Assembly (NCBI RefSeq): GCF_011067135.1
Contig: NZ_JAAMOW010000007.1
Coordinates: 248,001 to 312,000, forward strand
Direction of reading: 5' to 3'
DNA length: 64,000 bases
DNA from: Solimonas terrae
Lineage (GTDB): Bacteria > Pseudomonadota > Gammaproteobacteria > Nevskiales > Nevskiaceae
Below, in pieces: positions 53,431 through 61,532 of this stretch. The notes below the pieces were generated by a model that saw only the letters and a program-made list of their open reading frames with translations, was not told the DNA's origin and made no database searches. Both the position numbers and the translations under genes were made by a program. The first letter of the stretch is position 1. Each line of letters starts with the position of its first letter.

Positions 53431-53802
53431 TCAGCGCGCCGGCCGGAACGCGGTCCACGCCAGCGTCAGCCAGGCGACCATCAACAGCAGCCCCCCGAAG
53501 GGCGTGATCGCGCCGAGACTGCGTACACCGCTCAGGGCCAGCGCGTAGAGGCTGCCTGAAAACAGCAGGATGCCGACAGCGAAACAGGTTCCCGCGACAT
53601 TCAGCGCCCGCGTCGATCGCTGAGCGGTCCACAGCCCGAGCAGCAGCAGCGCGAGGGCATGATAGAACTGGTATTCGACGGCGGTGTGCCAGATCGCCAG
53701 CGCCTCCGTCGACAGCAGATGGCGGAGGCCGTGTGCGCCGAAAGCGCCGAGCACCACGCCGAGAAACCCGTACAGCGCGCCGAGCCCGAGCCACAGTCTC
53801 AT
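53431..53802 (-). CDS. DUF423 membrane protein (YgdD-like)
   Basis: 123 aa from the ATG at 53802. Four membrane segments: 'LWLGLGALYGFLGVVLGAFGAHGL', 'FYHALALLLLGLW', 'VAGTCFAVGILLFSGSLYALAL' and 'ITPFGGLLLMVAWLTLAW'. 'GAFGAHGLR' and 'YHALALLL' are the DUF423 signatures. The family is widespread and of unknown function. The ATG overlaps the stop of the upstream reductase gene by four bases (coupled translation). Confidence 0.93.
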   Translation of the reverse strand: MRLWLGLGALYGFLGVVLGAFGAHGLRHLLSTEALAIWHTAVEYQFYHALALLLLGLWTAQRSTRALNVAGTCFAVGILLFSGSLYALALSGVRSLGAITPFGGLLLMVAWLTLAWTAFRPAR

Positions 53803-54980
53803 GCGGCACCCTCGACGACGCGAAAACGGATGCCGCGCCCCTGCAGGCGTTCGATCAGGGCATCGCCCATCGCCTGCACCGGAGTCACGCAACCTGAGGT
53901 ATGCGGCAATTTGTCGAACGCCAGCGCCAGCGCCGACTCGGCCAGCATCTTCGCCGTTTCGGTGTAGCCCGGATCGCCTCCGGACACCTCGCAGCGCACC
54001 GACTTGCCGCCACCTTCGCCGAGAAAATTGACCTTGAACCAGCTTTTGGCGCGCTGTTCCGCGCTGGGGCCCTCGCCGCTGCCGCGAATCTTCAACAGAC
54101 GCTCGCGCGTCGGTTTGAACTGCGCGGCCGCGGCAACTGCGGCGACACCGCCGACGAGCTGCACCGCCGAGCGCAGCTTCTTGAGCTGCAGGTAATGGCC
54201 ATAGCGGAAGTCCGGCCCGTAGCGATCCAGGGCCGCAGCGCTGCGTCGCACGATCTGCGGATCGATCGTCGGCATCGGCAAGGCCCAGCTGCCAAGCGCC
54301 GGCACATAGCGAAGACCGTGACTCAAGGATCCGATGCGACGATCGACCGGCCAGCCCTCGCGCTGGCGCCGTTCGCGGCGCAGCTTCGCCGATTCTCCGA
54401 GCCGCGACATCGCCAGCACCGCAGAGTGCAGCGTGCCACCGGAAAACTGGCCGCCGGCGCGCACGAAACCCTGGACCCGCAAGGGCACATCGACCGGCAA
54501 TTGCTGCACCGTGAACCAGCAGCCGAGATCATGCGGAATGCTGTCGAAACCACAGCAATGGACGATGCGCGCGCCGGTCTCGCGGGCACGATCGTGATGC
54601 CGCAGCCACATGGCATCGACGAATTCGGGTTCGCCGGTGAGATCGACGTAGTCGGTGCCTGCAGCGGCGCACGCCGCGACGACCGGCTCGCCGTGCACGA
54701 GATACGGGCCGACCGTGGTGATCACGACGCGCGTGCTGCCCGCCATCTTGTCCAGCGATGCCGTGTCGTCGACATCGACCTGCAGCAGATCGAGCGACTG
54801 CATCGCCGGGTACTGGTCGGCCAGCCGCGCGCGCACCAGCTTCAGCTTGTCGAGCGAGCGACCGGCCAGTGCCCACTTCAGATCCGGCCCGCCGTTGGCG
54901 GCCAGGTATTCGGCTGTCAGCTGACCGGTGAAGCCGGTCGCGCCCAGCAGGACAAGCTCGTACTTGCGTCGTTTCGCCAT
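53799..54980 (-). CDS. Saccharopine-dehydrogenase-like / trans-acting enoyl-reductase-like protein
   Basis: 393 aa. The Rossmann loop is 'LVLLGATGFTGQLTAEYLA', followed by 'WALAGRSLDKL', 'VVITTVGPYLVHGEPVVAACAAAGTDYVDLTGE' and 'GCGFDSIPHDLGC'-type sequence. This fits the saccharopine dehydrogenase family that includes the mycobacterial trans-acting enoyl reductase Rv2953, rather than a lysine-pathway enzyme. The substrate is unknown; acyl or polyketide-like chains are possible. It is the upstream partner of the DUF423 gene. Confidence 0.88.
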   Translation of the reverse strand: MAKRRKYELVLLGATGFTGQLTAEYLAANGGPDLKWALAGRSLDKLKLVRARLADQYPAMQSLDLLQVDVDDTASLDKMAGSTRVVITTVGPYLVHGEPVVAACAAAGTDYVDLTGEPEFVDAMWLRHHDRARETGARIVHCCGFDSIPHDLGCWFTVQQLPVDVPLRVQGFVRAGGQFSGGTLHSAVLAMSRLGESAKLRRERRQREGWPVDRRIGSLSHGLRYVPALGSWALPMPTIDPQIVRRSAAALDRYGPDFRYGHYLQLKKLRSAVQLVGGVAAVAAAAQFKPTRERLLKIRGSGEGPSAEQRAKSWFKVNFLGEGGGKSVRCEVSGGDPGYTETAKMLAESALALAFDKLPHTSGCVTPVQAMGDALIERLQGRGIRFRVVEGAA

Positions 54981-55060
54981 GCCGGCGGCTCCTCGTTATG
55001 GTGTCATCATAAAGACTGCGCAGGCCGCACGGCAGATGCGACGGGGCGGTGACGATCCGC

Positions 55061-55654
55061 TCAGCCGCGGTCGCCGAATTCGACGTCGGTCACACGCGCA
55101 TTGTCGAGATGCACGATGCGCATCAGCCGCCCGCGACCGAAGTTGTAGACCCACTCCTCGCGGTAGACGATTTCCCAGCTGTTGTACGACCGGCGCAGAT
55201 CGTAGCCACGGTCATAGCGGTCGACCGGCGCCTGCACGACGTCCGCCACCTTGGTCACCGGGTCGCCGCACTGCATGAGCAGGCGGTACTTGCTCATGCC
55301 GCGCACGATGCCGCTCTGCGAACAGTCACCGGGCCCGTCCGTCGCGAAGCCGTAACCGTCGTCGTCGATGCTCAGCAGACGCCCCTGCCGGAATCGCAGC
55401 ACACGCAGCAACTGGCTGGAGCCGAAGTTGTAGGTCCACTCTTCGACATTGCCGAGATAACCGCCTCCGTAGCCGCCAGGCTGCGCCCAGACGTCGCGAT
55501 AGCTCGGATCGCCGCACACCGCCAGCAGCTCGGCCGCCGTCATGCCGACGCTTGCAATGCGCGAGCCGCAACGCATCGAATCCGCCGCACGCGAAGGCAG
55601 CGGCAGCAGCAGCAGCAGCACGCAAAGCGCGAGCAGGATGGAAAGCGGCTTCAT
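55061..55654 (-). CDS. DUF2845 secreted protein (two repeats)
   Basis: 197 aa from the ATG at 55654. A signal peptide ('LSILLALCVLLLLLPLPSRA') is followed by two homologous modules: 'MRCGSRIASVGMTAAELLAVCGDPSYR...EEWTYNFGSSQLLRVLRFRQGRLLSI' and 'SKYRLLMQCGDPVTKV...EEWVYNFGRGRLMRIVHLDNARVTDV'. The conserved 'CGDP' and 'W-x-YNFG' elements define the DUF2845 family. It is periplasmic and of unknown function. It is divergent from scsB with a 65-base spacer. Confidence 0.9.
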   Translation of the reverse strand: MKPLSILLALCVLLLLLPLPSRAADSMRCGSRIASVGMTAAELLAVCGDPSYRDVWAQPGGYGGGYLGNVEEWTYNFGSSQLLRVLRFRQGRLLSIDDDGYGFATDGPGDCSQSGIVRGMSKYRLLMQCGDPVTKVADVVQAPVDRYDRGYDLRRSYNSWEIVYREEWVYNFGRGRLMRIVHLDNARVTDVEFGDRG

Positions 55655-55661
55655 GGTTATG

Positions 55662-55679
55662 CTTGCGAACCTTCGCAAG
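55662..55679. promoter_or_regulatory. Perfect palindrome in the DUF2845/scsB divergent promoter
   Basis: CTTGCGAA-CC-TTCGCAAG, 8-bp arms and a two-base centre. It lies eight bases from the DUF2845 start and 40 from the scsB start, suitable for a regulator controlling both genes. Confidence 0.55.
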
Positions 55680-55719
55680 TGATTGCCGGTCATTAGAGCG
55701 CTTTTTTCCGTACTCCTCC

Positions 55720-57804
55720 ATGAACGCACGCATACTCGTTTCCGTGCTCCTGCTGCTGGCGGCGCCCCTGGCGCGCGCCGCGGCGGTGCACGTCGGCCCT
55801 GTCGAGGCGGAACTGATCGCCGAGCGCGACGCGCTGGTCGCCGGCCAGAGCAACTGGCTTGCACTGCGCCTGAAGCCAGATCCGCAGTGGCATGTCTACT
55901 GGCGCAATCCCGGCGACTCCGGCATTCCAACCAAGCTCGAATGGCATTTGCCGCACGGCATCAGCGCCGGCGACATCGTCTGGCCTTACCCGCAAATCCA
56001 GAGACTCGGTGACCTGGCAAATTACGGCTACGGCGAGGAAACCCTGCACCTGGTGCCGCTGGACGTCGCTGCGGGAGTGCATGGGCAGCAGACCTTGCGC
56101 GCGACCGCGAAATGGCTGGTCTGCAAGGATGTCTGCATTCCCGGCAGCACCGAACTCGAACTGACGATGCCGGTCGCCGCGAACGCCACGCCTGACGCGC
56201 GCTGGCAGGCAGCATTCGCACGCACCCGAGCCGCAGTCCCGACCGCCGAGCCGGATTGGCCGGCGCAGTTCATGATCAAGGACAAGACGCTGTCCTTGTC
56301 GGTCGCCGCCGCACCCTTGCGGAACGCCAGCTCGATCCGCTTCTTTCCATATGCCAGTGACCTGGTCAATCACGCCCGGCCGCAGCGAATCGCGATCGAA
56401 GGCGAGCGCCTGCGACTCAGTCAGGCGATCAGCAGCTACTACGTCGACGCTCCGCCGACCGTCGACGGCGTGCTCGTGGTCGACGACGATCGGCACCAGA
56501 GTCACGCCTACGAAATCAGCGCGCGGGCGGGCAGCGTCGCCGTGGTCGACGAGAGCCCGGCCGACGGCAGCGCCGTGCTGGCTGCGACCCCGACCGCTGC
56601 CACCGACCGGAGCCAGACTTCGCTGAGCCTGCTGCCAGTGCTGCTGCTTGCGCTGCTCGGCGGTCTGGTGCTGAACCTCATGCCCTGCGTGTTTCCGGTG
56701 CTGTCGCTGAAAGCCCTTTCGCTGACGCGTGCCGGACGTGAAGGTCAGCGCGCACAGTCGCTTGCCTACAGCGCCGGCGTGATCCTGTCCTGCGTGGGAG
56801 CCGCAGCCGCCATCCTCGCGCTGCAACGCGCGGGACAGGCGGTGGGCTGGGGCTTCCAGCTGCAGTCGCCGATGTTCGTCGGCCTGCTCGGCTATCTGCT
56901 GTTCGCGCTCGGGCTGTCGCTGTCCGGCGTGGCCACGTTCGGCACCAGCCTGATGAATGTCGGTCAGGGCCTCACCGAGAAGAAGGGCTTGAGCGGCGCA
57001 TTCTTCACCGGCGTGCTGGCCGTGGTCGTTGCCAGTCCCTGCACGGCGCCGTTCATGGGCACCGCGCTCGGTTATGCGGTCACCCAGCCGCCACTGCTCG
57101 CGTTGACCGTGTTCGCCGTCCTCGGTCTCGGTCTCGCGCTGCCGTTTCTCGTCATCGGCTTCGTGCCGGGCGCCGCGCGGCTGCTGCCCAGACCCGGCGC
57201 ATGGATGGAGCGTTTCAAGCAGTTGATGGCATTTCCCTTGTACCTGAGCGTCGTCTGGCTGCTCTGGGTGCTGGCGCGCCAGCTCGACGCCGGCGCGGCC
57301 GCGCAGTTGATGGTCGGTCTGGTGCTGATCGCGTTCATCCTGTGGCTGTGGTCGGCACATGGCCTGATCGCGTCGCTGAGCAAGCTCGCGGCATCGGCGC
57401 TGGTCGTCGCGCTGCTGCTGACGCTGCCGAAGCCGGACACGACGGCAGCCGCTGCCGTTACCGACCGCGCGTTGCGGTCCGAAGCCTGGTCGACGCAAAG
57501 GGTGGCGGAACTGCGCGGCGAGGGCCGCACGGTCTTCGTCGACTTCACCGCCGACTGGTGCCTGAGCTGCAAGGTCAACGAACGCGTCGCGCTGCGTTCG
57601 TCACGCGTCGAACAGGCATTCCGCGACGACGACGTTGCCGTGCTGGTTGGCGACTGGACGCGCGCCGACCCGGCGATCACCGCCGAACTGGCGCGCTTCA
57701 AGCGCAACGGCGTCCCGCTTTATCTGGTCTACGTGCACGGCGGCGAACCGAAAGTCCTGCCGCAACTGCTGACGCCGGATCTGGTGGTCGACGCCCTGCA
57801 TTGA
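55720..57804 (+). CDS. scsB: Thiol:disulfide interchange protein ScsB/DsbD-like
   Basis: 694 aa from the ATG at 55720. A signal peptide is followed by an N-terminal periplasmic domain with 'WLVCKDVCIPG' (CxxxC). The eight-TM core has the redox pair in 'LMPCVFPVLSLKAL' and 'ASPCTAPFMGT'. The C-terminal thioredoxin domain has 'FTADWCLSCKVNERV' (CxxC). This is the ScsB layout, which moves electrons from cytoplasmic thioredoxin to periplasmic partners in copper and oxidative-stress protection. No scsC or scsD gene is adjacent. Confidence 0.95.
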   Translation: MNARILVSVLLLLAAPLARAAAVHVGPVEAELIAERDALVAGQSNWLALRLKPDPQWHVYWRNPGDSGIPTKLEWHLPHGISAGDIVWPYPQIQRLGDLANYGYGEETLHLVPLDVAAGVHGQQTLRATAKWLVCKDVCIPGSTELELTMPVAANATPDARWQAAFARTRAAVPTAEPDWPAQFMIKDKTLSLSVAAAPLRNASSIRFFPYASDLVNHARPQRIAIEGERLRLSQAISSYYVDAPPTVDGVLVVDDDRHQSHAYEISARAGSVAVVDESPADGSAVLAATPTAATDRSQTSLSLLPVLLLALLGGLVLNLMPCVFPVLSLKALSLTRAGREGQRAQSLAYSAGVILSCVGAAAAILALQRAGQAVGWGFQLQSPMFVGLLGYLLFALGLSLSGVATFGTSLMNVGQGLTEKKGLSGAFFTGVLAVVVASPCTAPFMGTALGYAVTQPPLLALTVFAVLGLGLALPFLVIGFVPGAARLLPRPGAWMERFKQLMAFPLYLSVVWLLWVLARQLDAGAAAQLMVGLVLIAFILWLWSAHGLIASLSKLAASALVVALLLTLPKPDTTAAAAVTDRALRSEAWSTQRVAELRGEGRTVFVDFTADWCLSCKVNERVALRSSRVEQAFRDDDVAVLVGDWTRADPAITAELARFKRNGVPLYLVYVHGGEPKVLPQLLTPDLVVDALH

Positions 57805-57807
57805 AAC

Positions 57808-59184
57808 TCAGGCGGAGGCAAACGCTTCGCGCGCGCGAAGCGGCGCAAACAGCAGATATCCCGCCGCTGCAGCGGCCAGCGACGCCATGTAGGGATACGG
57901 CCAGGCCAGCACATGCTCGCCGAGCAGGAAGATCAGCACGCTGAGAATCAGCGCCGCAACGGCGCTCGCGCTGCCGCCGAGCTTCGGCATCCACAGCGCC
58001 GCGACCATCATCACGAAGACGCCGGACGAACCCAGGCCCGACGCTTCCTCGACCAGTTCGTACATGTTGTCGGAGCCGAGCGCGATCACGTACGACAGCA
58101 GACCAAACAGCACGACCGCAACGCGGTTCCAGCGCAGGCGCCCGCGCTCGCCGAGCGCATGTCCACGGCGTTCCGCGATCGGTGCGACGAGATTGTGTGC
58201 GGCCAGCGAACCGGCGACCAGCAAGGTGCCGGACAAGGTCGACAGGATCGCCGACACCAGCGCGCCGAGGAACAGGATGTAGAGCGCGGTCGGCAGGTGC
58301 GTATGCGCCAGATGGGCGAGCAGCTGCTCGGGATCGATGCCGGGGCCGAGCGCGGCAGCGGCACCCAGGCCGATCACGACCGGAATCGAACCGACCAGCA
58401 GATACAGGACGGCACCGGCAAGTGTCGCGCCGCGTGCCAGCTGCGGGCTGCGTACGGCAAGAAAGCGCGCGACCAGCTCCTGGGCGGCGATACTGCCGAA
58501 GATCGGCACCGCGAGCGCCTCGATCAATGGCCGTGGCGGATCGGCGGCGTCGGCCGGCGCCCCGACGCCGTTCAAGGCCAGATGCGAGAGCCCACCGTCG
58601 TGCGCGAACAGCACGCCGATCACGGCGATGCCGGCGATCAACACGAGACCCTGCACAAGATCGGTCCAGGAGTCCGCCCACATGCCGCCGATCGCGGTGT
58701 AGGCGACGACGACCACGGCTGCCAGGGTGGTCGCCGCGAAGACGCCCAGCGTGCCGGTCGACGCCAGCACTTCGCCGAAGGCGCGAACCTGCGCCGCCGC
58801 CCACAGCAGGGAACCGGGAATCATCACCAGCGTCGCAAAGCGTTCGACGCCGCCGCCATAGCGTTGCCGGAACAGGTCGGCCAGCGTCACCAGGCCACGC
58901 CGCCATAGCGTTGCCGCGAAGAACAGGCCGGCGCAAGCCAGCCCCAGCGAGTAGCCGAACGGATCGGCGGCCACGGCCTGCAGTCCGCTGCGATAGGCTT
59001 CGCCAGCCGCACCGATGCAGGTCTCGGCACCGAACCACGTGGCGAACACGCCGAAGGTCGCCAGCCACGGACCCAGCCGCCGCCCGGCAAGCAGATAGTC
59101 GGATTCGCTGACGACCCGACGCGACACCGCAAATGCAATCCCCAGCTGCAACAGGATGTAGATCAGCACCGCCGACAGAATCAT
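57808..59184 (-). CDS. Sodium:solute symporter (SSS family)
   Basis: 458 aa from the ATG at 59184 (MILSAVLIYILLQL). About 12-13 membrane segments; the SSS hallmark is seen in 'DYLLAGRRLGPWLATFGVFATWFGAETCIGAAGEAY' and 'YTAIGGMWADSWTDLVQG'. The Na-binding helix region 'LGALVSAILSTLSGTLLVAGSLAAHN' is present. The substrate is not evident from sequence. It is convergent with scsB and divergent from the isoaspartyl peptidase gene. Confidence 0.94.
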   Translation of the reverse strand: MILSAVLIYILLQLGIAFAVSRRVVSESDYLLAGRRLGPWLATFGVFATWFGAETCIGAAGEAYRSGLQAVAADPFGYSLGLACAGLFFAATLWRRGLVTLADLFRQRYGGGVERFATLVMIPGSLLWAAAQVRAFGEVLASTGTLGVFAATTLAAVVVVAYTAIGGMWADSWTDLVQGLVLIAGIAVIGVLFAHDGGLSHLALNGVGAPADAADPPRPLIEALAVPIFGSIAAQELVARFLAVRSPQLARGATLAGAVLYLLVGSIPVVIGLGAAAALGPGIDPEQLLAHLAHTHLPTALYILFLGALVSAILSTLSGTLLVAGSLAAHNLVAPIAERRGHALGERGRLRWNRVAVVLFGLLSYVIALGSDNMYELVEEASGLGSSGVFVMMVAALWMPKLGGSASAVAALILSVLIFLLGEHVLAWPYPYMASLAAAAAGYLLFAPLRAREAFASA

Positions 59185-59291
59185 CTCGCCCCCGCCCCTT
59201 GTTCCCTCGCGCAGCATAGCGGCGTGCTTGCGCGCTGTCGGCGCGCCGCCAGCCGCGTTAGGCTCTGCAGCCCCGTTACGGAACCCGCGAC

Positions 59292-60224
59292 ATGATCCGT
59301 CTTGCCATCCACGGCGGCGCCGGCGAACTCGATGCCGGCGTCGACACGCGCGAGCAGCGCGCAGAGCTGCAGCGCATCGCCGCTGCCGGACTGCGAATGC
59401 TGCGCGACGGCGCCAGCAGCCTCGACGCCGTCGAGCACATGGTCGTGCTGCTGGAACTGTGCCCGCTGTTCAATGCCGGTGTCGGCGGCGTGCTCAATCG
59501 CGACGGCCGCCCGGAGCTCGACGCCGCGATCATGGACGGCCGCGATCGCAGCTGCGGCGCAGTCGCGGGCGTCTGTCGCGCGAGGAGTCCGGTGCGTCTG
59601 GCGCGCGCGATCATGGAGCGCTCGCCGCACGTGATGTTCATGGGCGTCGGCGCCGACGAACTCAATGCGGAGCTCGGACTCGACGTGGTCGAACCCGAAT
59701 ACTTCATCACCGAGCTGCGTCGTCGCCAGCTCCGCAAGGCGCAGCAGCACAATGTCATCGTCCTCGATCATGACTCCGCCTACGACGGCACGCCGCCCGA
59801 GGCCGGCGGAGGCTTCGGCACGGTCGGCGCGGTCGCGCGCGACGTGCACGGACATCTGGCTGCGGCCACCAGTACCGGCGGCCTGACCAACAAGCATCCG
59901 GGCCGCATCGGCGACACGCCGATCATCGGCGCCGGCACCTTCGCCGACAATCGCAGCGCCGCGATTTCCTGCACCGGCACCGGCGAGAGTTTCATCCGCG
60001 TCGGCTTCGGCTTCGAAGTCGATGCACAAATGCGTTATCGCGAAACCTCTCTGATCAAGGCCACTGCTCACGCGCTCGACGCCGTGGCGATGCTCGGCGG
60101 CCGCGGCGGCTGCATCGCGATCGATGCGCGCGGCCACATCGTGCTCCCTTTCAATTCCAGCGCGATGTTCCGTGCGTGGGTCGATGAGGATGGCGCGATC
60201 GGCGTGGCGGTCGGCCGCGACTGA
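59292..60224 (+). CDS. iaaA: Isoaspartyl peptidase / L-asparaginase (Ntn-hydrolase)
   Basis: 310 aa. 'AIHGGAGELDAG' begins the fold. Autocleavage occurs before the Thr of 'GGGFGTVGAVARDVHG' (near 177), which becomes the nucleophile. 'STGGLTNKHPGRIGDTPIIGAGTFAD' carries the substrate-binding residues. The enzyme removes isoaspartyl residues from degraded peptides and hydrolyses asparagine. It appears monocistronic, convergent with the adenylate cyclase gene. Confidence 0.96.
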   Translation: MIRLAIHGGAGELDAGVDTREQRAELQRIAAAGLRMLRDGASSLDAVEHMVVLLELCPLFNAGVGGVLNRDGRPELDAAIMDGRDRSCGAVAGVCRARSPVRLARAIMERSPHVMFMGVGADELNAELGLDVVEPEYFITELRRRQLRKAQQHNVIVLDHDSAYDGTPPEAGGGFGTVGAVARDVHGHLAAATSTGGLTNKHPGRIGDTPIIGAGTFADNRSAAISCTGTGESFIRVGFGFEVDAQMRYRETSLIKATAHALDAVAMLGGRGGCIAIDARGHIVLPFNSSAMFRAWVDEDGAIGVAVGRD

Positions 60225-60236
60225 ACGCCGCGCCGC

Positions 60237-61532
60237 TCAGCGCAGCGCGTAGCGCCGCACCGGTTCGGAGAAGCCCTTGACCGGCAGGGCGTCGCGCAAT
60301 TGCAGGCTGTCGAGATTTGCCAGATCGGCGCTGCGTGCGTCGACCAGAATTTCACCGTTGCCTGCCTGTTCGCAAAGCCGCGAGGCAAGATTCACTGCCG
60401 AGCCGACTGCGGTGTATTCGAGTCGCGACGCCGAGCCGATGACGCCGACCGTAACCATGCCGGTCGCGACGCCGACACCGATGCCGAGGGCGTGATTCGC
60501 CGTGCTCCAGCGCTGCGTCAGCGCAAGGCCGACCTCGCGGATGTTGCGCGCCATCTCCAGCGCGCGGCGCGCGTGGTAGGGAACCGGCAGCGGCGCGCCG
60601 ACTAGGATCAGGATGCCGTCGCCGGCAAAGTCCTTGATCGTCGCACCGTAGTCGGACACGACTTCGCCGACCGCGTCGTAGTACTCGCGCAGCACCTGCA
60701 GCACCTGCGAGGACGAATGCGATGCGGCATACGGCGTGAACCCGCGCAGATCGCAGCAGACGATCGTGATCTCGCGATGACTTTCCTGCATGGCCCGCGA
60801 CAGACCCTGCTCGGCAACCAGCTTGGCCACCTGCGGCGACAGGAAACGCGACATGAACTGGCCGCGCTGACCCTGCAGCACGTGATAGTGCGTGGAGCCG
60901 ATGAAGAAAATGATCTCGCCGATGATCACGGAGACCGCGGCACCTTCGACCGGCAGCACGAAGCTGGCGACCAGAAACGGCACGGCGATCGCCATCGCCA
61001 GCACGCGCGTGGTTTCCGCCCGTTCCGGACGGCGCCGCAACAGCAACAGGATGCCGACCGTGCCGCTTGCCACGGCATACAGCAGGGGCATCGCAAACAG
61101 CCAGAACCCGCCACTCAGGAACACGCCCGGATGGGCGCTTGCGCGCAGGAAATGCGAAACGCGCACCTCCGGCCAGAGCAGCGAAAACAGACCGTACAGC
61201 ACGCCGGCGACCTGTCCGGAGCGCAGCACGCGATCGCCGAAGCGGGTGTCGAGATCGGCGTTGACCGGCACGGTGCGCCGGACGCGGATCACCCATTCCA
61301 GCATGGTCACGGTCGCCGCCGCCTCCGGCATCGCGAACCAGGCCGCCCAGCGCGGCAGGTCGATGTCGGCGCCGGTCCACGCCAGATTGAGATAGATCGA
61401 CAGGCCGATGTAGGCGTAGGTCGCAGCGAGTGCGCGGGAGGTCGGCGAACGCCGGTCGGCCGATACGAACGCCAGGCCCATGCCGAGCGCGACCAGCGCC
61501 ACCACCGTGTTCGCGACCAGATCGCCGTTCAC
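60237..61532 (-). CDS. Membrane-bound class III adenylate/guanylate cyclase
   Basis: 431 aa from a GTG at 61532. The N-terminal 240 residues hold about six membrane segments. The catalytic domain follows 'HREITIVCCDLRGFTPYA' (first metal Asp) with 'IKDFAGDGILILVGAP' (second metal Asp) and 'GSASRLEYTAVGSAVNLASRL' (the Thr-x-x-Gly-x-x-x-N-x-x-x-R transition-state block). The GTG overlaps the antiporter stop by four bases, so translation is coupled. The product is inferred to be cAMP. A cyclic-nucleotide-binding protein is encoded elsewhere in this window (29056-30675). Confidence 0.9.
   Translation of the reverse strand: MNGDLVANTVVALVALGMGLAFVSADRRSPTSRALAATYAYIGLSIYLNLAWTGADIDLPRWAAWFAMPEAAATVTMLEWVIRVRRTVPVNADLDTRFGDRVLRSGQVAGVLYGLFSLLWPEVRVSHFLRASAHPGVFLSGGFWLFAMPLLYAVASGTVGILLLLRRRPERAETTRVLAMAIAVPFLVASFVLPVEGAAVSVIIGEIIFFIGSTHYHVLQGQRGQFMSRFLSPQVAKLVAEQGLSRAMQESHREITIVCCDLRGFTPYAASHSSSQVLQVLREYYDAVGEVVSDYGATIKDFAGDGILILVGAPLPVPYHARRALEMARNIREVGLALTQRWSTANHALGIGVGVATGMVTVGVIGSASRLEYTAVGSAVNLASRLCEQAGNGEILVDARSADLANLDSLQLRDALPVKGFSEPVRRYALR

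Noticed and set aside
53799-54980. Annotation as a lysine-pathway saccharopine dehydrogenase
   Set aside because: The sequence fits the broader family including trans-acting enoyl reductases, and there is no lysine-metabolism context.
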